From SIG701 sp045577175 (GTDB lineage Bacteria > Bacillota > Clostridia > Oscillospirales > CAG-272), in assembly GCA_045577175.1 (NCBI GenBank), contig JAZNHT010000056.1, forward strand, positions 1-20,205: a stretch of 20,205 nt of DNA, read 5' to 3'. A program made the position numbers and the translations under genes. The notes beneath the pieces were generated by a model, which ran no database searches, had not been told where the DNA came from, and worked only from the letters and a program-made list of their open reading frames with translations. Positions 14,921-20,205 of the stretch are shown here, piece after piece (position 1 is the first letter of the stretch; each line of letters begins with the position of its first letter).

Positions 14921-14944
14921 ATCTGTCGTGGGTGCGAAGCACCC

Positions 14945-17209
14945 CTAAATCCGGGGTGCAGGGGCAGAGCCCCGCAGATTATCCCGCGCCCATGTCTCGA
15001 TCTCATCCGTGCGGAGCTTGTCCGCCACATACGCGCGGCGGAGAAGCTCGCCCGGGAGGAATCCGTCATATTTTTCATACACCGGCGTCTCCGTCGGCGC
15101 AACGAGGGATGCCGCATCAATTCCGGCACGGGCGATCTGTCCGCGCATTGTGCGCAAAAGCGTCTCGCCGTCGCCGCGCTCCTGATGAAACGTGATATAG
15201 TAGCACCCGTCAAACTCAATTTTTGACAGGCGGAACGTCTCCTTGAACTGCCCGAGATACCGCCTCAGCGTGCGGAAGGAGCGCGTTCCGAGCCACGGGA
15301 AGATCGCCCACGTCTGCCCGCCGAGGTGCAGAATCGGCTTTTCAAGCATACCCGTCCGCCGGGCAATCTCGCGCGCCTGCTTCAGCCGTGCGAGTGCCTG
15401 CTCCTTCAGGTACGGATACTCCGTATCCTCGCAAAGTACCTGCCGCATCCGCGAAAGAACGCGCGTGTGCACCTCGCCCGAATCGCCCGGCCATGCGATC
15501 TCCAGCTTGCCCTTGACGGCGTGGACGTAGATCAGCTTGCGCCTCAGATCGACCTCCTCGACCTCCCACACCCGTCCGGCGAGAGCAAATCGGTCGCCCA
15601 CGGGCGGTGCGCTCGTGATCGTGCCGATCTCATCGGAGCCGGCGCGGACGGTGTAATCCTCGCTGTCCTTGAACACGGCGAAGAATTTGAACGATGCCGT
15701 CAGCCGCTCGCCGAGAAGCCCGACCATCAGCTCCTTTTCCTCCGTCATCTCCAGATACTGATCCTTCACCATGGAGAGAAGGAGCAGCTTGTAATCATCT
15801 TTATCAATATGAGAGAACGGCGGCAGTGCCAACACGCGCTCGCCGAGTGCCTTCGGCACCATCGCGCCGTCGGCGGAGAGGATCGCAAGCGTCTGCTGGA
15901 AAAGCAGGCTGTACGGGCATTTCCGAACGATCGGCGGCTCGATAAAACGCTCCTCCGTATAGAGCTGGACGATCGCAATCGCCTTTATAAGCTCCCACGG
16001 GATCATTTGCGGCAACGGCGTGTTCGGGAGTGGCTCCTCCTCGCGGAAAACCATCACCATCTCCGGCGGATCGCCGCGCCGTCCGCTTCGTCCGAGCCGT
16101 TGGAGGAAGGACGACACGCTGTTCGGCGAGCCGCTCTGCACGACTCTCTCCAGTTTGCCGATGTCGATACCGAGCTCCATCGTGACCGTCGCGCAGGTGA
16201 CCGCCTCGATTTCCTCGTCATCCTTCATTTTTGCCTCCGCCTCCTCGCGTAAGGACGCGGACAGATTGCCGTGGTGGATGAGGAAAACATCCCTCTCGTG
16301 CCGCCTCTCCGCAATCTGCCTGAGCGAGGCGGTGATATACTCCGTCTCCTCACGGGAATTGGAGAACACAAGGGCTTTTCTGCCCTTTGTCGCATCGTAG
16401 ATATACTCATACCCCGGATCGGGCAGAATCTCGCCCGTTTCGGAAAACATCGTCGGCGGCAGCACCGCAGGACCGAGCTTTTTCGGATCGCTCTTGTCCC
16501 CCGACGGCGCGGCAATGAAGAAATGCTCCATGCCGATTCTCCAGCGGAGCTTTTCCTTCTCCAAAGCGGGGACATACGTCTCCCTGCCGCTGCCGGAGCC
16601 GAGCCATGCCGCCGCCGCAGACGTATCGCCGATCGTGGCGGAAAGCCCGACGCGGCGCGGCGAATGTCCGATCTTTGATGACAGGCGTGCAATCAGGCAG
16701 AGGATCTGGTTGCCGCGATCGGTGCCCGTGAGGGTGTGAATCTCGTCGATGACAATATAGCGGAGAGACGCAAACAGGCGCGAAAGATCGTTTCCGCGCC
16801 GCATGAGCATACTTTCAAGCGACTCGGGCGTGATCTGCAAAATTCCGCGCGGATCGCGGAGTAGCTTTTCCTTGTGCGACCTTGCAACATCGCCGTGCCA
16901 GTGCGTCACGGGGATGCCAGCCTCCTCCGTCAGCTCCGTGATACGCGCAAACTGATCGTTGATCAGGCTTTTCAGCGGCGCGATATAGAGAACGGCGACA
17001 CCTGCGGCATCCTCCTCGTAAATTTCGGATAAAATCGGAAAGAACGCCGCCTCCGTTTTGCCCGACGCGGTGGAGGACGGGATCAGGAGATTGTACTCCG
17101 TATCAAAAATGACGCTCGCGGCGATTTCCTGTACTTGATGGAGCGCGTGCCAGCCGCGGCGGTAGATAAATTCGCGCACAAACGGCGCAAAACGGTCGTA
17201 AATACTCAT
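14945..17209 (-). CDS. Lhr/BrxHI-like superfamily II DEAD/DEAH-box helicase
   Basis: This is a 754-residue protein. The N-terminal RecA domain shows motif I STASGKT (46-52), IAPLKSL (76-82), ITPESLE (126-132), motif II DEIH (155-158; DEIH rather than DEAH is usual in Lhr-type helicases) and motif III SAT (190-192). The second RecA domain has LVFSNSREETE (280-290), ATVTMELGIDIG (340-351) and motif VI QRLGRSGRRG (370-379). The C-terminal third includes a beta-type stretch, GRVWEVEEVDLRRKLIYVHA, seen in Lhr-like enzymes. No Cys-rich DUF1998 zinc region is seen, unlike MrfA/YprA helicases. The likely role is ATP-driven DNA (or RNA-DNA) translocation or unwinding. It starts one base after the upstream ATPase gene with only a weak ribosome binding site, so translation is probably coupled. 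The last nine residues and the stop come from an intergenic repeat. Confidence 0.9.
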   Translation of the reverse strand: MSIYDRFAPFVREFIYRRGWHALHQVQEIAASVIFDTEYNLLIPSSTASGKTEAAFFPILSEIYEEDAAGVAVLYIAPLKSLINDQFARITELTEEAGIPVTHWHGDVARSHKEKLLRDPRGILQITPESLESMLMRRGNDLSRLFASLRYIVIDEIHTLTGTDRGNQILCLIARLSSKIGHSPRRVGLSATIGDTSAAAAWLGSGSGRETYVPALEKEKLRWRIGMEHFFIAAPSGDKSDPKKLGPAVLPPTMFSETGEILPDPGYEYIYDATKGRKALVFSNSREETEYITASLRQIAERRHERDVFLIHHGNLSASLREEAEAKMKDDEEIEAVTCATVTMELGIDIGKLERVVQSGSPNSVSSFLQRLGRSGRRGDPPEMVMVFREEEPLPNTPLPQMIPWELIKAIAIVQLYTEERFIEPPIVRKCPYSLLFQQTLAILSADGAMVPKALGERVLALPPFSHIDKDDYKLLLLSMVKDQYLEMTEEKELMVGLLGERLTASFKFFAVFKDSEDYTVRAGSDEIGTITSAPPVGDRFALAGRVWEVEEVDLRRKLIYVHAVKGKLEIAWPGDSGEVHTRVLSRMRQVLCEDTEYPYLKEQALARLKQAREIARRTGMLEKPILHLGGQTWAIFPWLGTRSFRTLRRYLGQFKETFRLSKIEFDGCYYITFHQERGDGETLLRTMRGQIARAGIDAASLVAPTETPVYEKYDGFLPGELLRRAYVADKLRTDEIETWARDNLRGSAPAPRI

Positions 17210-17210
17210 A

Positions 17211-18608
17211 TCAGAAGTCCAGATCGTCCAGCGAAACGGCAGGCGGCGGTGTCACGGGCGCATCGGGCACGTCTGCGGACACCTCCTCGGTGAGATTCTC
17301 CCCCTTCGGGGCGCTCTCCACCGTCTGTGCGACGATATTTTCAAAAGAAACGGTCGGATTCTGGTACATCAGATCGAGCAGCGTGACAAAATCGCGGATG
17401 ATCTCGCGCGGCGTAATCATCTCGTCCGCCAGCGCACGCGACAGCTCTTCCTTGAGGAAAATCTCGCGCTGTGCGTCCGTGAGCGCCTCGGGCGTGCCGT
17501 AATACTGCGCATGCAGTGCCGTGAGGCGCACAAGAAGCGCAAACAGCTCGTTATCCGACAGGCGGCGGAGGCGGATGACGGGGGACATCGTGTTTTTCAG
17601 CTCCAAGGCGGGATTCACGGAGGAAAACCGCCCGTCCGTCAATCGGGAGCGAAGCGCCTCGTAGCTGAAAAGACCGCGCCTCGTATCCTCCAAAAACCGC
17701 GGCGTGCCGCCGAGGACGATCATCAGTCCCTCGCACGCCCCTTGCAACGTATCGTTGTACATGGACAGAATCTTCTCGTAATTCGCCTCACGGCTGATGC
17801 GGTTGGCGATCTTGTACAGATTCACGCACTCGTCGATGCACACGACCAGTCCCTTGTACCCGATCGCGCGCACAAAGCCGGACAGCAGGCGCAAATGGAG
17901 ATACCAGTTCGCGTCGGTGATGACGCCGACGGCGCGCAGTCCCGTGGCGGCACGCGCCTCCGTTTTCGTGCGGTATTCGCCTCGGAGCCAGCCGAGGCAG
18001 GCGGCAGACGCATCCGCGTCATCGGTGATATACGCATCCAGCGCACGCAAAAGCACGGAGACGTAATCGAGTCCGCCGATCTCCTTCGTCAACGGAGTGA
18101 GCAGGCGCGAAGCCTCGCGGCGTGCGGCGGCACGGTACTCGTCCGCCGAGAGCGAATCGGGGATCTCAGCCGTGAGGGAGGCAAACCATCTTTCGAGAAT
18201 GACGCCGAACGCGCCGCCGTCGGGGGATGCTTTCACGGCGAGATTGCGCGCAAGCTCGCGGTAGGTGGCAAGACCGCCCTCGCCCGACAGTTTTCTCTCG
18301 GGGGAGAGATCCGCATCCGCGACAGCAAAGCCCAGCTCCGCCGCACGGGCGCGCATAAGCTGGATCAGAAACGATTTTCCGCTTCCGTACCGACCGATGA
18401 GAAACCGCATGGACGACTGCCCGTCGGCAACGCGGTCGAGATCGTCGGACAGCGCACGGATTTCCTCCGTCCGTCCGATGGCAATATACGGTGCACCCGA
18501 ACGGGGAACAACCCCTGCCGAGATGCCCGAAAGAAGCGCGCCGAGCAGCCGTCTCGGCACCTTTTGTACACTGATTTTGGAAACTTCCGTATTCATTCCG
18601 TCAGCCAC
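17211..18608 (-). CDS. BrxD-like P-loop ATPase (DUF2791 family)
   Basis: This is a 465-residue protein. GTG at 18608 is chosen because AGAGGAGG sits seven bases upstream; an ATG at 18596 would form a neat ATGA overlap but has no well-spaced site. Walker A is GRYGSGKS (72-79). Walker B is GLVVCIDECVNL (253-264, D259/E260). GGTPRFLEDTRRGLFSYEAL (300-319) is a sensor-like block typical of the DUF2791/BrxD ATPases. The N-terminal GISAGVVPRSGAPYIAIGR (28-46) is also family-typical. BrxD occurs with an Lhr-like helicase in BREX type 2 loci. Here it follows a TerB-type protein with a 16-base overlap. It probably works as an ATP-dependent DNA-bound oligomer that recruits the helicase (inference). The C-terminus is a Pro-rich linker ending in SLDDLDF. 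Confidence 0.87.
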   Translation of the reverse strand: MADGMNTEVSKISVQKVPRRLLGALLSGISAGVVPRSGAPYIAIGRTEEIRALSDDLDRVADGQSSMRFLIGRYGSGKSFLIQLMRARAAELGFAVADADLSPERKLSGEGGLATYRELARNLAVKASPDGGAFGVILERWFASLTAEIPDSLSADEYRAAARREASRLLTPLTKEIGGLDYVSVLLRALDAYITDDADASAACLGWLRGEYRTKTEARAATGLRAVGVITDANWYLHLRLLSGFVRAIGYKGLVVCIDECVNLYKIANRISREANYEKILSMYNDTLQGACEGLMIVLGGTPRFLEDTRRGLFSYEALRSRLTDGRFSSVNPALELKNTMSPVIRLRRLSDNELFALLVRLTALHAQYYGTPEALTDAQREIFLKEELSRALADEMITPREIIRDFVTLLDLMYQNPTVSFENIVAQTVESAPKGENLTEEVSADVPDAPVTPPPAVSLDDLDF

Positions 18609-20185
18609 TGTGCGGCCTCCTCTTTGTAATCTTCAATGATAGTCCATTCGCCGTCTGTCTCCTCAAACAAAACGTCTCCGAGAACGTCCGCGGCGTATTC
18701 GTTCCATTTTGCCGTCACCTCGAAAGGATTCGTGCGGCGCGGCTGTGCCTTGCACCAATCGGCAAGCGGCTCTCCGGCCAGGACGGCGGCAAGCGCGTCC
18801 GCAAACGGGATCTTGGTCGGCTGCGGTGCTTTTTCCGATACTGTTTCCGGCTCTTTTTCCGGCACGGGTGCCGCCTCCGCGATCTCCGCGATTTCTTCGG
18901 TGAGAATCTCCGTATTCGCCCACGAATCCGCCTCCAGCGTGTGCGCCGTACCGTAATCAATGCCCGTGCTCGGTGCATCGTACAGATGCGCATAGGCGCG
19001 TTCTTCTTCGGCGGCAGCGATCCGTCTGCGCTCGCCGGGCAGGTTTTTGTCAAAATAGGCGGCAATCGCGGCGGAAAGGGCGTTCTCCGGCTCCGTGACG
19101 TTCAGTCGGGAGCGGATTTTCAGCGAACGGCGGAGGCAGTTTTCGGCGATTTTGACCGCCGAGGTAATCTGCGCGCGGAGCTTGTACGATCTCGCAAACG
19201 AGCAATACTCCACAATCAGGCGGCGCTTGACCGTCTGTGCGCAGAGCGAGCCGCAAAACGCATCCCTCTCGACGCGCACACGGCGCATCTCGGACGGATT
19301 CGGCGCGATGCCGCACACAGATGCGGCATATGTGACCGCGGCAGGGATATGCGTTTCAAAAGCGTCCCTGTTCGCGGCGTAATATTTGCTTGCGCGGTAG
19401 CTGTAATCGGACGCGGAGAGGATAAGCGAGCGCGCGGTGATACCGCCCGATTCGCTCTCGGCGATATAGAACTCCTTCAGAGACGTGCGCGGCAGAATCT
19501 CCGGCACGATGGGGTAAAGCGACTCCGGCAGCGGTGTCTGCCTGACAAGGCAGTAATCGCACATCCATTCGGCGAGATACCGATCCAATTCCGGCTTGCG
19601 CCGACGGTATGCCAGCCACACCTCTGCAAGCATACGCGCGCCGTCCGCCGGTGCGATCCGATGGGGGAGGTTTATGATTTCGTAGATATAGAGAAACAAA
19701 TACGGCAGGTCGATCTCCTCCAGAAAGACGCCGCGGCGGGCGTTTTCGCGAAACCAGAGATAATAGGAAAGCTGGGCGTGATTGAGCTGCGCGTACTGCG
19801 GAATATACGAAAAATACGGCTCGTGCGGACACTCCTTGCCCTGCACGGAGAAAAAGCGGTTTGCGTCCTCCGTAAAACGGCCGTAATAGTTGTATTTCTG
19901 CGGCCACGGGTGGCTCTCTGCGCAAATAAGGAGGGAGTTTTCAAATTCTAAGCGAAGGACGTCTCCCTCTGCGGCAGGTGTCTGCCGTTCCGTCGCGGAT
20001 GCGGAGAGCGTCATCGCCTGCACGCGGGGCGTGCCGCCCTTGTTTTTATAATTGGCGGTGGGGTACATCGGGCGCGCCGCCGCCGTTTTCGTCATAGGAT
20101 CCGCCACAACCTCGGCGGCGGAGGGAGTTCCGCCCGTCGGGGCATCGGCGACGATATAGGCGGTATCTTTTTCGCGATCCGGCAT
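18593..20185 (-). CDS. TerB_N/TerB_C domain protein
   Basis: This is a 530-residue soluble protein starting at ATG 20185, with AAAGGAG six bases upstream, so the gene is complete although it lies near the window edge. Residues 1 to about 75 are low-complexity (Ala/Thr/Pro). The TerB_N-like core includes FSYIPQYAQLNHAQLSYYLW (125-144), FRENARRG and LPYLFLYIYEIINLPHRI (160-177), a strong family match. Residues about 400-470 form an acidic, Pro-containing linker. The C-terminus PFEVTAKWNEYAADVLGDVL (487-506) plus IIEDYKEEA fits the TerB_C end pattern. TerB-type domains come from tellurite/stress (Ter) systems and bind metal in TerB proper; what TerB_N/C do is not known. The protein leads the operon with the ATPase and helicase and is a likely sensor or scaffold (inference). 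Confidence 0.8.
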   Translation of the reverse strand: MPDREKDTAYIVADAPTGGTPSAAEVVADPMTKTAAARPMYPTANYKNKGGTPRVQAMTLSASATERQTPAAEGDVLRLEFENSLLICAESHPWPQKYNYYGRFTEDANRFFSVQGKECPHEPYFSYIPQYAQLNHAQLSYYLWFRENARRGVFLEEIDLPYLFLYIYEIINLPHRIAPADGARMLAEVWLAYRRRKPELDRYLAEWMCDYCLVRQTPLPESLYPIVPEILPRTSLKEFYIAESESGGITARSLILSASDYSYRASKYYAANRDAFETHIPAAVTYAASVCGIAPNPSEMRRVRVERDAFCGSLCAQTVKRRLIVEYCSFARSYKLRAQITSAVKIAENCLRRSLKIRSRLNVTEPENALSAAIAAYFDKNLPGERRRIAAAEEERAYAHLYDAPSTGIDYGTAHTLEADSWANTEILTEEIAEIAEAAPVPEKEPETVSEKAPQPTKIPFADALAAVLAGEPLADWCKAQPRRTNPFEVTAKWNEYAADVLGDVLFEETDGEWTIIEDYKEEAAQWLTE

Positions 20186-20205
20186 GGGGGACTCCTTTCG
20201 GGGGG

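Larger units (their letters stand above)
14347..14944. other. Non-coding, hairpin-dense intergenic stretch
   Basis: There is no convincing gene in about 600 bases. It contains hairpins at 14402-14433, 14450-14477, 14821-14843, 14844-14871, 14889-14920 and 14930-14959, plus a perfect 18-nt palindrome (14656-14673). A tiny six-codon reading frame (14559-14579) has a good AAAGGAG site. An 81-codon minus-strand frame (14430-14675) reads through part of the region and yields the phrase LKLKLKWYVGTQLPLKERYE, which looks like the translation of a dispersed repeat rather than a functional protein. Confidence 0.65.

Noticed and set aside
11611..14960. CRISPR array
   Set aside because: The repeats are palindromic, of different lengths and irregularly spaced, with no regular repeat-spacer pattern and no cas genes in the window.
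18593..18596. ATGA overlap start for the BrxD-like ATPase
   Set aside because: The ATG at 18596 lacks a well-spaced ribosome binding site, whereas GTG at 18608 has AGAGGAGG seven bases upstream, so the GTG start was preferred.
14945..20185. Complete BREX type 2 locus
   Set aside because: Only BrxD-like and BrxHI-like components are present. PglX, PglZ, PglW and PglY are not seen, and the leading gene is TerB-type.

Overview
The window looks like chromosomal DNA from a GC-rich, Gram-positive (monoderm) gut-type Clostridia, possibly an Oscillospirales-like lineage. This rests on the purine-rich AAAGGAG-type ribosome binding sites, sigma-A-like promoters, a CsaB-type wall-polymer pyruvyltransferase, the C-terminal style of the truncated surface protein at the left edge, and many hairpin-forming intergenic repeats. 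No LPS, rRNA or tRNA gene is visible. The taxonomic call is an inference.

Layout. (1) 2-352: C-terminal end of a probable secreted surface protein, followed by a GNRA-loop hairpin. (2) 510-6532, plus strand: a five-gene surface-polysaccharide operon (GT-A glycosyltransferase, two GT4 glycosyltransferases, Wzy-like polymerase, Wzx-like flippase) closed by a strong terminator at 6545-6578. (3) 9971 down to 6784, minus strand: a two-gene operon (PF14907-type nucleotidyltransferase, then a membrane-bound CapD/PglF-like UDP-sugar 4,6-dehydratase) running from a near-consensus promoter at 10025-10053. (4) 10225-11574, plus strand: a CotH-like lipoprotein with its own promoter. (5) 11575-12111: repeat-filled, non-coding. 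(6) 14298 down to 12112, minus strand: one polypeptide joining a GT4 glycosyltransferase to a CsaB-type pyruvyltransferase. (7) 14299-14944: a second repeat-dense, non-coding stretch. (8) 20185 down to 14945, minus strand: a tightly coupled three-gene operon encoding a TerB_N/TerB_C-type protein, a BrxD-like (DUF2791) P-loop ATPase and an Lhr/BrxHI-like superfamily II helicase.

How the genes work together. Blocks 2, 3 and 6 together fit Wzx/Wzy-type synthesis of a surface glycan. Sugar nucleotides are modified by the dehydratase, glycosyltransferases build repeat units, the flippase exports them, the polymerase joins them, and a pyruvylated wall polymer could anchor surface-layer proteins. 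The priming phosphoglycosyltransferase and the chain-length regulators are not in the window. Block 8 is separate. Its ATPase and helicase resemble two BREX type 2 components, but no PglX methyltransferase or PglZ is present; a TerB-type protein leads the operon instead. It is the best candidate here for a little-described DNA-directed defence or stress system.

The intergenic DNA is unusual. It holds several families of perfect hairpins, a 27-nt element present twice in opposite orientation, and a repeat that supplies the last codons and the stop codon of the helicase gene.
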